Below, piece after piece: positions 9,591 to 17,778 of a DNA stretch of 64,000 nt (positions are counted from its first letter, which is position 1; each line of letters begins with the position of its first letter). This DNA is from Paenibacillus tianjinensis (GTDB taxonomy: Bacteria > Bacillota > Bacilli > Paenibacillales > Paenibacillaceae): assembly GCF_017086365.1 (NCBI RefSeq), contig NZ_CP070969.1:2666001-2730000 (forward strand), written 5' to 3'. The translations under genes and the position numbers were made by a program. A model generated the notes under the pieces. It saw only the letters and a list, made by a program, of their open reading frames with translations, was not told where the DNA came from and searched no databases.

Positions 9591-10547
9591 ATGAAGGATA
9601 TGAAATACTTAATTTCGGTTCTGGTAGGAGCGATGAGCTATGGCATCTTGTCGACTATAGTTGTACTCGCATACGGACAAGGATACCAGCTGGGAGAAGT
9701 GGTCGGCACACAGCTGATGACCGGCTGTATACTGGCCTGGATGCTGGCTCTATATACCAAAGTGAGAGAGACACGCAAGCAGCGGAAACAAGGAATTATA
9801 CCGGTAGAAGCCGGACGTGTATCCCCGCGGATGACATGGAAGCACAGACTGCTGCTAATGCTGGCAGGGGCACCGACAGTCGTCACTGGCCTCCTGTATT
9901 ACCAGTCTCTCCGCTACATCCCGGCATCGCTGGCGATTATTCTGCTGTTCCAGTTCACCTGGATCAGTGTGTTAATCCAGGCTGTCAGCAAACGCCAGCG
10001 CCCGGATAAAATAACCGTATTGACGTTGTTCCTGTTGTTCGGCGGAACATTGCTAGCGGCAGGGGTGCTTGGAGAGAATTCAGCTCACTTCAATTTCTTA
10101 GGCATTACACTCGGTCTGCTATCAGCGGTAAGCTATTCGATGTTCATCATCTTTAGCGGGAAAGCCGTTCCCTCAGTACATCCGGCTTACCGGAGTGCCT
10201 GGATGGTTACAGGCGGTCTGGTGCTGCTCTGCATCCTGTTCCCGCCGTATTTCCTGTTTAACGGCTTGCTATGGGGACAGCTGCTGTTGTTCGGATTCCT
10301 GCTCGGGTTGTTCGGAGCGTTTATTCCGCCGGTGCTGTTTGCAATTGGCGTGCCCCATATCGGAGGCGGAATGGCTGGAATTCTCGGTGCGGCCGAGCTT
10401 CCGGTGGCAGTACTGCTGTCCTCGTTCGTGCTGCATGAGCAGGTAAGCGGACTGCAATGGATCGGGGTAGTTCTGGTATTGCTTGGGGTTGTAATGCCTG
10501 AGCTGTATAAACTGCGGTGGAGAAGCACAGAAACGGTAACCTCTTGA
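9591..10547 (+). CDS. EamA/DMT-superfamily transporter under riboswitch control
   Basis: ATG 9591 has AGGAGG 10 bp upstream; the frame extends to 9546 but without a ribosome binding site. 318 residues with about ten hydrophobic segments in two EamA repeats, a charged cytoplasmic loop around residues 60-85, and the family's Gly-Val-Val-Leu-Val-Leu-Leu-Gly-Val last helix. DMT proteins of this kind usually export small metabolites. The upstream guanine-type ON riboswitch makes a purine base or nucleoside the natural candidate substrate, by analogy with the adenine-induced efflux pump PbuE of Bacillus; this is inference. Ends in its own terminator. Confidence 0.85.
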   Translation: MKDMKYLISVLVGAMSYGILSTIVVLAYGQGYQLGEVVGTQLMTGCILAWMLALYTKVRETRKQRKQGIIPVEAGRVSPRMTWKHRLLLMLAGAPTVVTGLLYYQSLRYIPASLAIILLFQFTWISVLIQAVSKRQRPDKITVLTLFLLFGGTLLAAGVLGENSAHFNFLGITLGLLSAVSYSMFIIFSGKAVPSVHPAYRSAWMVTGGLVLLCILFPPYFLFNGLLWGQLLLFGFLLGLFGAFIPPVLFAIGVPHIGGGMAGILGAAELPVAVLLSSFVLHEQVSGLQWIGVVLVLLGVVMPELYKLRWRSTETVTS

Positions 10548-10587
10548 GGTTGGCCGATAATTACAATAAGTGATAAGCCATAAGCTG

Positions 10588-10622
10588 AAGAAGCCCGCAT
10601 CTAATGCGGGCTTCTTGTTTTC
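10588..10622 (+). terminator. Terminator of the DMT transporter gene
   Basis: Perfect 13-bp arms (10588-10600 with 10604-10616) around a 3-nt loop, followed by GTTTTCTC. Confidence 0.85.
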
Positions 10623-10625
10623 TCA

Positions 10626-11018
10626 TCATCTGTCTTGGGGAGGAAGTCTTTTTTCACCGAGCTTTACCTCTTTTTTATCCGGTTTGACGACAATCAGCAG
10701 CATTTGGAATGCCTCCGCAGCATACAGCGCGTGGGGGATATTTGCAGGTAATATAATGCTTTCTCCTGCTTGTACGCTATACTCTTTGTCCGCTATGGTG
10801 ATGTGTGCCAGGCCCGACAAAATATTAACCATAGCATCGCCCGGAGAGGAATGGCCGCCAATGGATGAACCTTTATCCAAGGAGAGCAGTGTCATGGCAA
10901 GATTGGGACGCTGCACCAGGGTCAGGCTGGATACCTGCTGTTCTTCAACTGTGATGATGTTCCGTAGATCTATAACTTCCGAATGCGGCAATTTTTTGAT
11001 AAAACCTGCTTGCTCCAT
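10626..11018 (-). CDS. Cupin-domain protein
   Basis: 130 residues from ATG 11018 with AGGCAGG upstream. A single beta-barrel cupin core is visible: a first motif around Gly-Gly-His-Ser-Ser-Pro-Gly-Asp-Ala-Met (about residues 53-62), Val-Asn-Ile-Leu-Ser-Gly, and a second motif Leu-Pro-Ala-Asn-Ile-Pro-His-Ala-Leu. The His residues suggest metal binding, but Glu of the classic first motif is replaced by Asp. Likely a small-molecule isomerase or dioxygenase, or a sensor; substrate unknown. It follows a second cupin by 20 bp and both are divergent from a Crp/Fnr regulator, the probable controller. Confidence 0.8.
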   Translation of the reverse strand: MEQAGFIKKLPHSEVIDLRNIITVEEQQVSSLTLVQRPNLAMTLLSLDKGSSIGGHSSPGDAMVNILSGLAHITIADKEYSVQAGESIILPANIPHALYAAEAFQMLLIVVKPDKKEVKLGEKRLPPQDR

Positions 11019-11038
11019 ATGGAATACCTGCCTTCATA

Positions 11039-11377
11039 TTAAATTTTGATTTGCAGAAACTTGCAGCTGCTTTGCGCAGCGAATTCATGCCATGTATTAC
11101 GCTTAACACATACGGAGGCTCCTTGCGGCAGATGACACGGCTTATCATCCACCAGCATATGAAGCTCACCTTCCAGTACATAAATGAGCTTGGACTCCGG
11201 AGAAGTTTCCGAACTGATCGTTTCCCCCTGATCCATGGCATACAGCACCCATTCCGCTGCTCCAGCGCGATCATCCGCCACTTCAGAAAAGTCCAGTGTT
11301 CGGCTTGCAATCCGGTTAGGTTTGACGCCGATCATTTGGTCTAAATAAAATACTGTCCCTGATGTAATTCCGCTCAT
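11039..11377 (-). CDS. Cupin-domain protein
   Basis: 112 residues from ATG 11377 behind AGGAGG. The cupin pattern includes Glu-Ser-Lys-Leu-Ile-Tyr-Val-Leu-Glu-Gly-Glu-Leu and Pro-Gln-Gly-Ala-Ser-Val-Cys-Val ... Asn-Thr-Trp-His-Glu-Phe. It has few of the canonical metal-binding His residues (one His in motif 2), so a binding rather than catalytic role is possible. First gene of the two-cupin operon. Its 5' region contains the palindrome at 11435-11449, shared with the divergent Crp/Fnr gene. Confidence 0.78.
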   Translation of the reverse strand: MSGITSGTVFYLDQMIGVKPNRIASRTLDFSEVADDRAGAAEWVLYAMDQGETISSETSPESKLIYVLEGELHMLVDDKPCHLPQGASVCVKRNTWHEFAAQSSCKFLQIKI

Positions 11378-11395
11378 AGTGTCCTCCTGTATCTA

Positions 11396-11449
11396 TTGAT
11401 TGATTCTTGTCCTTTGATATAATAAGACGTAACGTGAGAATCGTTCTCA
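11396..11449 (+). promoter_or_regulatory. Promoter and palindromic operator of the Crp/Fnr-type gene
   Basis: TTGATT (11396-11401) and a perfect TATAAT (11418-11423) are 16 bp apart and point at the regulator gene. The palindrome TGAGAATCGTTCTCA (11435-11449) lies just after the expected start of transcription. It is a 6-3-6 repeat that partly resembles Fur-type 7-1-7 sites. It could serve the divergent cupin operon as well. Confidence 0.55.
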
Positions 11450-11513
11450 TTTATTGAATTGTAGCAGAGTTTCTCCCATAACTCTGTTGCCATGGCAACA
11501 GGAGGCGGATAAA

Positions 11514-12200
11514 TTGCAGGAATATATGAATAAAATACAAAACACGATATTATTTAAGGGTTTCGGTAGTCAAGAAGTACAGCAAGCCTTGAGCTGTCTG
11601 CAGGGAACCATCAGGGATTTTGCGAAGAAGGAGGTTATCTTTGAGCAGGATGAGCTCCTAGATTCAGCGGGTATAATTCTTTACGGCAACGTGCTGCTGT
11701 GCAAGGAGAATGTCTCAGGCAACCGGTTTATATTCTCTGAACTGAAGAGCGGGGAGATTCTCGGGGAGACAGCACTCCGACTTGAACGGGAACCAAGCGG
11801 TTATGAAGCGGTATCAGGTTCGGAATGCCGTATTCTGTTTATCCGGATTAATAACATCGTCCGTCCAGGCCAGGTGACCTGTCATTTGAGAGGACGAATC
11901 ATTGAGAATATGATGGCTTTACTGCTGGAGAACAACCGGGCGGTTTATCAAAAGCTTGATCTGGTCTCCCACAAATCGCTGCGGGAGAGAGTGCTGCATT
12001 ATTTGAACCTGCAGGCCCAAAAAAACAATTCGGCCCGCTTCGAAATCCCCTTCAGCCGGACCGATCTGGCAGATTATCTGACGGTTGACCGGAGTGCCCT
12101 CTCCAGAGAACTGCAGCGGATGGTGCAGGATGGACTGATCCGCTTTTCCCGCAATCAATTCGAGCTGCTGGAAATGGATGCTCAAGTGCAGCAGGGCTGA
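11514..12200 (+). CDS. Crp/Fnr-family transcriptional regulator
   Basis: The start is TTG 11514, 8 bp after AGGAGG (11500-11505); 228 residues. The N-terminal cyclic-nucleotide-binding-like beta-roll spans about residues 5-125 (Gly-Ile-Ile-Leu-Tyr-Gly-Asn-Val-Leu, Gly-Glu-Ile-Leu-Gly-Glu-Thr-Ala). It lacks the Arg-Ser of true cAMP binders and has no N-terminal Cys cluster for an Fe-S sensor, so the effector is unknown. The C-terminal Crp winged helix (about 150-220) reads Phe-Ser-Arg-Thr-Asp-Leu-Ala-Asp-Tyr-Leu-Thr-Val-Asp-Arg-Ser-Ala-Leu-Ser-Arg-Glu-Leu. This layout is found in many Firmicute Crp-like regulators that control a divergent neighbour, here the two cupins. Confidence 0.88.
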   Translation: MQEYMNKIQNTILFKGFGSQEVQQALSCLQGTIRDFAKKEVIFEQDELLDSAGIILYGNVLLCKENVSGNRFIFSELKSGEILGETALRLEREPSGYEAVSGSECRILFIRINNIVRPGQVTCHLRGRIIENMMALLLENNRAVYQKLDLVSHKSLRERVLHYLNLQAQKNNSARFEIPFSRTDLADYLTVDRSALSRELQRMVQDGLIRFSRNQFELLEMDAQVQQG

Positions 12201-12268
12201 TTTTAAGGAAGTATTAATTTAGGGGTCGAGCGTTGTTAAGACCAATTCTATATGAGAATACACAAAAA

Positions 12269-12297
12269 AAAGAGAACCCGAGAGTTCCCTTTTTTAT
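12269..12297 (+). terminator. Likely terminator of the Crp/Fnr-type gene
   Basis: A short hairpin with one mismatch (arms near 12271-12277 and 12284-12290) is followed by TTTTTT. Confidence 0.5.
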
Positions 12298-12474
12298 GTC
12301 CTAAAACCTATGTTTATTCACCATGGAGGTTTCATCAATTCTTTCTTAAAGTAAATGTGGCGAAAGTGTGAAACTTATAAAATTATTACCTTTATTATAC
12401 CATAAAATAACAGAAAAATCAAGTATTGTTTCGTAATCCGGCTGAATGGTACAACAGATGTGAGGTGATAACGA

Positions 12475-13389
12475 ATGAATAATAAAAGCATCACAGCGCT
12501 TGTTAGTGCATTTGCGAGAGCCTATCACGCAGAGCATAATCAGATCAAAATTTTTGATGACCGGCTCGCAAGAGAACTATTAACCAACGAAGAATACGCG
12601 AACATCTCCAGCAACATGTCGAAGGGGATAACCTTCTTCCTGCCGGAATTTACCGGCACACAGGAGGAGTGCCTGCGGGCAATCGTTGATTGGCAGCTGT
12701 CACCGTCTCCGCTGGGGCGGGCCGCCTTTGCGGAACAGGCGCTTGAGAATGCGGTCACACTAGGGGCAAGGCAATATCTGATTTTTGCCGCCGGATACGA
12801 TACCTTCGCTTACCGACAGCCGGACTTTGCAGATCATCTGCAAATCTTTGAAATCGATCACCCCGCTACGGGTGATGACAAGCAGCGGCGGATCTCTGCG
12901 CTACATTGGCATGTCCCGTCCAATGTGCATTACATTCCGGCTGATTTCCTTGAACCTGACTGGCAGAATGGAGTGCTGTCATGTCCCGCTTTTGACCCGA
13001 AGCAGATCAGCTTCAGCAGCTTACTTGGCATCAGTTATTATCTGCCCAAGGATACCTTTAAACAATTATTGTCCGCCATTGTGCTGCTGCTCCCAAGCGG
13101 CAGCAGCATCGTGTTTGATTATCCTGATGAGTTTACCTTTACACCACAGGCGGGTGGCCGGACGCAGAAGCAGTTAATGATGGCAGCACAGGCAGGCGAG
13201 CCGATGCAGGCAAGCTACTCCTACCGGGAGCTGGAGCAGATGCTGGAGGAGCTAAATCTGCTGATCTATCAGCATTTGACCCCAGCTGAAATTACCGGAC
13301 AGCTGTTCAAGGCATATAATGACAGCCAGCCGGCTCATCCCATTACGGCCTTTGATAATGTAAATTATTGTTTGGCGGTTAAGCGGTAA
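12475..13389 (+). CDS. Class I SAM-dependent methyltransferase (LCMT / polyketide O-methyltransferase type)
   Basis: 304 residues, ATG 12475 behind GAGGTGATAACG. Family features (PF04072): Phe-Asp-Asp-Arg-Leu-Ala near residue 25, the SAM-binding segment Gly-Ala-Arg-Gln-Tyr-Leu-Ile-Phe-Ala-Ala-Gly-Tyr-Asp-Thr-Phe-Ala-Tyr-Arg (about 96-113), Phe-Glu-Ile-Asp-His-Pro, and Tyr-Tyr-Leu-Pro. Cytosolic, transferring methyl to a carboxyl or hydroxyl group of an unknown small molecule. The neighbours (a gene remnant, then an SDR behind its own promoter) do not reveal a pathway. Confidence 0.85.
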   Translation: MNNKSITALVSAFARAYHAEHNQIKIFDDRLARELLTNEEYANISSNMSKGITFFLPEFTGTQEECLRAIVDWQLSPSPLGRAAFAEQALENAVTLGARQYLIFAAGYDTFAYRQPDFADHLQIFEIDHPATGDDKQRRISALHWHVPSNVHYIPADFLEPDWQNGVLSCPAFDPKQISFSSLLGISYYLPKDTFKQLLSAIVLLLPSGSSIVFDYPDEFTFTPQAGGRTQKQLMMAAQAGEPMQASYSYRELEQMLEELNLLIYQHLTPAEITGQLFKAYNDSQPAHPITAFDNVNYCLAVKR

Positions 13390-13413
13390 GCTCAAGCCGG
13401 CCGTTATTCTTAG

Positions 13414-13542
13414 CAGTACCAAAATTTCCGTGGCAACGTTTATGTCAATCTGGTTGATCCGCTGGCCCAAGGCGGAACGGCTTACAGTAAATTCACTTTC
13501 CTGGAAGCTTTGAAGAAAACAAAGCTTTATACAGGCAAATGA
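13414..13542 (+). pseudogene. C-terminal remnant of a larger protein
   Basis: After a TAG at 13411, 42 codons run open to TGA 13540 with no start codon or ribosome binding site. The peptide has normal protein composition (Gly-Asn-Val-Tyr-Val-Asn-Leu-Val-Asp-Pro-Leu-Ala, later Phe-Thr-Phe-Leu-Glu-Ala-Leu). A terminator hairpin follows at 13574. This looks like the tail of a lost gene; I do not recognise the family. Confidence 0.4.
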
Positions 13543-13573
13543 GTCAATATTCATACTAACCATGAGTGTACAA

Positions 13574-13603
13574 AGAGAGCTGCAGGTAGGCTCTCTTTTT
13601 TTT
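13574..13603 (+). terminator. Intrinsic terminator after the gene remnant
   Basis: AGAGAGC (13574-13580) pairs with GCTCTCT (13590-13596), followed by seven T. Confidence 0.75.
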
Positions 13604-13654
13604 ATGCATATACTTCTTTTTAGTGAAAATGTAGTTTTTAAACATTTTAAATTA

Positions 13655-13663
13655 TGGTATAAT
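13655..13663 (+). promoter_or_regulatory. Extended -10 promoter of the SDR gene
   Basis: TGG directly before TATAAT (13658-13663) forms an extended -10. The upstream AT-rich region has only a weak TTTTTA as -35. Confidence 0.45.
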
Positions 13664-13761
13664 TTGGTTGATATGTCGAAATTGCTCGCTTGATTAGGGA
13701 ATGGGTCGAAATGAGGAACAATACCGAACCGAAACTCTATAACAAAGAAAGTGGTGTTTTG

Positions 13762-14529
13762 ATGAATCACAGATTTAGCGGAAAAGTAGCCATTGTCACC
13801 GGAGCGGGAAGCGGAATTGGAAGGGCTTCTGCCATCAGACTTGCCGTAGAGGGGGCTTCTGTCGTTTGTGTAACCATCTCAGGCTCCGGAAAAGCTACTA
13901 TGCGGGAGATTACTGAACTGGGAGGAGAAGCGCTATTTATTCAGGGGGATGTTTCAAAAGAAGATGTTGTTAAGGGCATAATCAAGGATACTATTGAACA
14001 TTACGGAAAAATTGATTGCCTGTACAATAATGCTGCTATTACCGGCGATAATCAACTAGTGGAAGAATACCCGGTAGAGACTTTTGAAAGAGTTATCAAC
14101 ACGAATCTTATCAGCCAGTTTATGATGATGAAATACGCAATTCCGTACATGCCGTCCGGTTCGGCCATTCTAAACTGTGCCTCCCTTCATGGTACCATTG
14201 GGATGGCCGGTGATGCTGCCTATTCCGCAAGTAAGCACGCGATTATCGGTTTAACCAAGTCTGTTGCGGCTGAGGTGGGTCCGCGCAATATCAGGGCCAA
14301 TGTACTTGCGCCAGGGCCTGTACCAACAGTCATGATGGGCCGCTATGAACGGCTCCTTTCGGATGACGTAGAAGGCTTACAATCCGCAATTGCCGGCGGG
14401 ACAGCGCTTAAACGCTACGGAACTCCTGATGAGATTGCGAATTTTGTATGCTTCCTGCTAAGCGATGAAGCCGGCTTTATCACGGGCACAGTCCATCTTA
14501 TCGATGGCGGATATTCCGCTACAAAATAA
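13762..14529 (+). CDS. Short-chain dehydrogenase/reductase (SDR)
   Basis: 255 residues when started at ATG 13762, where the family's N-terminus begins; an upstream in-frame ATG at 13711 would add a non-conserved tail. NAD(P)-binding Thr-Gly-Ala-Gly-Ser-Gly-Ile-Gly (about 13-20), Asn-Asn-Ala-Ala near 89, catalytic Ser in Asn-Cys-Ala-Ser-Leu-His-Gly, and Tyr-Ser-Ala-Ser-Lys give the classical SDR active site; the C-terminus ends with Ile-Asp-Gly-Gly-Tyr. Substrate cannot be told. Monocistronic. Confidence 0.9.
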   Translation: MNHRFSGKVAIVTGAGSGIGRASAIRLAVEGASVVCVTISGSGKATMREITELGGEALFIQGDVSKEDVVKGIIKDTIEHYGKIDCLYNNAAITGDNQLVEEYPVETFERVINTNLISQFMMMKYAIPYMPSGSAILNCASLHGTIGMAGDAAYSASKHAIIGLTKSVAAEVGPRNIRANVLAPGPVPTVMMGRYERLLSDDVEGLQSAIAGGTALKRYGTPDEIANFVCFLLSDEAGFITGTVHLIDGGYSATK

Positions 14530-14666
14530 GCTCTTTTATTTAAGAGAAAATCTGAAATTCGTTAAATAGATTAATAAAATTTCCTTTTTCTCTCAACTCG
14601 TCTTTAAGAACTGCCGATATAAATTTTGTAGGTACATATTTTATATTTATACTTGGAGGAATCAGC

Positions 14667-15026
14667 ATGCCTTACACAATGGAAGTAAATGTTCAAAAAA
14701 ATCAAGTGGTCGTAAAAGCACTAGGACTTACTGAAGCGGACGTGCCATCCTATATATCTGATTTTGAAAAAGCGATGAAGCAGCTTAAACCGGGCTTTAC
14801 GGGAATAACCGACGTAACAGGTTCAGCGACAATTCTTTCCCCTGAGGTTGCAGGATTGCTTGCACCTACTGGCGATATGGCTGTTGCTAAAGGCCTCGGC
14901 GGCTGGGCTTATGTAGCAAACTCCCCAATCTGGAAAATGCAGATGAAGAGACTTTTCGGAAGCTTTGCGGTACATTATCCAACTTATGAAGAAGCGGATG
15001 CTTATCTGCAAAGCTTATCTAAATAA
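14667..15026 (+). CDS. Small cytosolic protein, possibly SpoIIAA-like (STAS/SEC14)
   Basis: 119 residues, ATG 14667 behind TTGGAGGAAT. No signal or membrane segment. Alternating beta and helix pattern (Val-Val-Val-Lys-Ala-Leu; Phe-Thr-Gly-Ile-Thr-Asp-Val-Thr; Gly-Trp-Ala-Tyr-Val; final helix Thr-Tyr-Glu-Glu-Ala-Asp-Ala-Tyr-Leu) resembles SpoIIAA-like proteins, but the match is from fold pattern only. Followed by its own terminator, so transcribed alone or with the SDR. Confidence 0.6.
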   Translation: MPYTMEVNVQKNQVVVKALGLTEADVPSYISDFEKAMKQLKPGFTGITDVTGSATILSPEVAGLLAPTGDMAVAKGLGGWAYVANSPIWKMQMKRLFGSFAVHYPTYEEADAYLQSLSK

Positions 15027-15038
15027 TCCCTCCAACTT

Positions 15039-15070
15039 AGAGAAGGTCCTAAACGGGCCTTCTCTTTTTG
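15039..15070 (+). terminator. Intrinsic terminator
   Basis: AGAGAAGG..CC (from 15039) pairs with GG..CCTTCTCT (to 15065), followed by TTTTG. Confidence 0.85.
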
Positions 15071-15206
15071 TTGACCCTTCAGATGGATTCCGTAACCTAA
15101 CTGCTTATTGCCCGTATAAGGATAAAAAGCTTGAATCGAATGCGTGAATTCCCCAAGGTGAAATGCAGCTATGTAAATCAAATAAGACATTGAGGTTGTG
15201 CATCAT

Positions 15207-17591
15207 ATGAATGTAAATGTTATGGATCATGTTAATGAGGGCTATCAACTGGCTGAGAAGAGGGCGGCCGGGTATTTTACATCGCTCTATAATCAGGTCA
15301 GGAATAAGTCTTATGTGCCAGCCCTGACAGAGGATATTCAAATATGGAAACGGAAGCATATGCGGGGTTATTCGGGCTTAAGCTTCCTTTCACGGGGAAA
15401 GAACAAGCCGGATACCCGGGATTACTACAGGTACATTCAATGGCTGAATTACACAGGGAAATTGGATGATTACCTGGACCGCAGTGTCTCTTACATTTAT
15501 TTGAGAGATCTGGGGAAAACGCTGGATTCATCGGTCACCCAGAACCGGATTCAGAGTACTGTGGCTGATTTGAACAAACATTTGCTAAAGTCCGCCAACA
15601 CAAACCAAGGTGAGCAGCCGGAATTTATGAATGTAGCAGGGGTTTACAGATGGGCCCGGAAGGAAGGGACGGAAGCTGCAGTGATCTGGTTGTTCAAAAA
15701 ACTAAGATCGGTAGCTTCACATATCCCTGAGGGAATGAGTGCGGAGCATGCCCAGCGTAAGCTGATCAAGATTATTCTGGGCGTTGTTCTGCATGTGATG
15801 GATGAGCTGGGGGATGCTACTCCGCACGGGGAGCGTTCCCGCAGGCTTGATGAAGCGATCAGGCTCGGTTATTCCTATGGACTCACTTATCCATTCATTG
15901 ATGATTTGCTGGATTCTCAGATTCTGACTCTTCAAGAGAAAACGCAATATTCCGATCTGATTCGTTCTGCACTGCTTACCGGAGCTGTGCCTGAGCTGGG
16001 TGTATGGACCGGAGAGAATGTGAAGCTGATTCATTATATCCATTCGGAGCTCACAGAGGCTTTTGAGTATATTAAGGAGCATCAGAGCCCTGACACGCAG
16101 CAGACCTTTTTCGAGCAGTCCTATGTCTTTTTTCATGCCCAGGATATCGACCGTGTTAAGATGCTTTCACAGCCCGATTACACCAATGATGAACTGTATA
16201 TTCCCGTTATCTTGAAGTCTTCATCGTCCCGGTTGATTGCGCGTTCTGTAATCAGTGCGCCTGAGGATGCGGGCTTTGAAGAGCGGACTTTCTTTTTCGG
16301 CATTTATAATCAGCTTGCTGATGATTTCGCAGATATGGACCAGGATCTGAAGGATGGTGCGGTGACACCCTATACTTATTATTTACAATATCATAAGCAA
16401 AGACCGGATTTAATTAATCCCTTCGAATTGTATTGGGCAGTCATTTCCAATCTCATCCGCAGCGTATATGACTCCAATGCCAAAGCCCGAGAGGTCATAC
16501 TGGACCGGGCAATTAATGGACTAAAGCGGTTCAAAGAACGGGCAGGAGCTGAGAAGTACAACGAGACGATGGGTATGTTTGCAGCTGGCTTTCCGGAACT
16601 CAATCAGCTTATCCAGAAAATGGTGCGCAAAGCGGATGATGTGGACTTTTTTGATAAGCTGCTGCGGGACCGGATGGTTGATCATTTGAGAAAAGATGCA
16701 AGGGAACAGGAGGAATTCCACGCTACATTCAAAAGTGCCCGCAGTCTGATTAACAGCAAGCTGAAATTCACCAAGCCTCCGGGGATTACGGCAATGAAGG
16801 AACAGCTGATCGATGCGGCCAATTACAGTCTGGAAGGGGACGGGAAGCGGGTTCGTCCTATTCTGACCTGGGTCATGGGCGTGAATGAATACGGATTGGA
16901 GTCTGAGGCCATTGTTCCGCTTCTGAAATCACTCGAATATATGCATACTGCATCCCTGATCTTTGATGATTTGCCCTCACAGGATAATGCGTCTACCCGC
17001 AGAGGGCGGGAGACCTTGCATCAGGTACACAATAGTGCTACTGCCGAATTAACCGGTCTGTATTTGATTCAGAGAGCGATTGGAGAACAAGCCTCCCTGA
17101 ACCGCTTCAACGCGGAGACCGTTCTTGCCCTGATCCGTTACTCGGCCCAAAAGGCAGAAGACATGTGTATGGGGCAGGCTATGGACTTGGATTCAAAAGG
17201 CAAGAGTTTGACCCTGGAGCAGCTGAATATGGTTTGCTTTTATAAGACTGGGGTGGCCTTTGAGGCATGTCTGGTCATGCCGGCTATGCTTGCAGAGGCC
17301 AGCGAGGCGGAAGTTACTGCTCTCAAAAAATTTGCCTATCATATGGGGATTGCTTTTCAGATCAAAGACGATCTGCTCGATGTAGAGGGAGATACGGATG
17401 TACTCGGCAAACCGGTCGGCAAGGATGTGGCAAACAATAATTCGAATTTCGTAACGATCCTGGGAATCGAAGGTGCGAGCAAGGAAATGTGGGAACACTA
17501 TTGTCTTGCTACAGAAGCATTACAAGCGATTCCCCGTAATATACCCTTCTTAAAACATCTAATGAATTATGTGGTGAACAGGGAGCGTTAA
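15207..17591 (+). CDS. Large tandem class-I isoprenoid synthase (polyprenyl synthetase with extra N-terminal prenyltransferase-like domain)
   Basis: 794 residues from ATG 15207, with GAGG 11 bp upstream (GTG 15198 is too close to it). The C-terminal ~290 residues are a trans-isoprenyl diphosphate synthase: Gly-Asp-Gly-Lys-Arg-Val-Arg-Pro, first Asp-rich motif Asp-Asp-Leu-Pro-Ser-Gln-Asp (587-593), then Arg-Arg-Gly, and second motif Asp-Asp-Leu-Leu-Asp (721-725). The N-terminal ~500 residues also carry Asp-Asp-Leu-Leu-Asp (232-236) and Asp-Asp-Phe-Ala-Asp-Met-Asp (372-378), spaced like the two metal sites of a class-I terpene fold. A two-step prenyl diphosphate and terpene or head-to-head condensation enzyme is a reasonable inference; products are unknown. 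Usual synthases have ~300 residues, so this is a fusion. Ends in its own terminator. Confidence 0.8.
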   Translation: MNVNVMDHVNEGYQLAEKRAAGYFTSLYNQVRNKSYVPALTEDIQIWKRKHMRGYSGLSFLSRGKNKPDTRDYYRYIQWLNYTGKLDDYLDRSVSYIYLRDLGKTLDSSVTQNRIQSTVADLNKHLLKSANTNQGEQPEFMNVAGVYRWARKEGTEAAVIWLFKKLRSVASHIPEGMSAEHAQRKLIKIILGVVLHVMDELGDATPHGERSRRLDEAIRLGYSYGLTYPFIDDLLDSQILTLQEKTQYSDLIRSALLTGAVPELGVWTGENVKLIHYIHSELTEAFEYIKEHQSPDTQQTFFEQSYVFFHAQDIDRVKMLSQPDYTNDELYIPVILKSSSSRLIARSVISAPEDAGFEERTFFFGIYNQLADDFADMDQDLKDGAVTPYTYYLQYHKQRPDLINPFELYWAVISNLIRSVYDSNAKAREVILDRAINGLKRFKERAGAEKYNETMGMFAAGFPELNQLIQKMVRKADDVDFFDKLLRDRMVDHLRKDAREQEEFHATFKSARSLINSKLKFTKPPGITAMKEQLIDAANYSLEGDGKRVRPILTWVMGVNEYGLESEAIVPLLKSLEYMHTASLIFDDLPSQDNASTRRGRETLHQVHNSATAELTGLYLIQRAIGEQASLNRFNAETVLALIRYSAQKAEDMCMGQAMDLDSKGKSLTLEQLNMVCFYKTGVAFEACLVMPAMLAEASEAEVTALKKFAYHMGIAFQIKDDLLDVEGDTDVLGKPVGKDVANNNSNFVTILGIEGASKEMWEHYCLATEALQAIPRNIPFLKHLMNYVVNRER

Positions 17592-17649
17592 GCCCGTAAA
17601 CAGCATGTTCTTTTGTACGAAATTCAAATCGTTCTTATTCCCTAAAACA

Positions 17650-17678
17650 AGCCCGCACAGGTTGCGGGTATTTTTTTA
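17650..17678 (+). terminator. Intrinsic terminator of the prenyltransferase gene
   Basis: CCCGCA (17652-17657) pairs with TGCGGG (17663-17668), followed by a run of seven T. Confidence 0.85.
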
Positions 17679-17702
17679 TTTGGCCAGTAATGTAAAGAAA
17701 AC

Positions 17703-17737
17703 TTGACACCGAGAATGGTATGATATACATTGTGTAT
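17703..17737 (+). promoter_or_regulatory. Promoter and candidate Xre operator
   Basis: TTGACA (17703-17708) is followed by overlapping -10 candidates TATACA (17724-17729, 15-bp spacer) and TACATT (17726-17731, 17 bp). The inverted repeat ATACA-TTG-TGTAT (17725-17737) overlaps the -10 and could be the site of the Xre regulator encoded in the same operon. Confidence 0.5.
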
Positions 17738-17778
17738 AACAAACTTAACTTTTTAATATTCTGTAGGAGGAGTACAGC

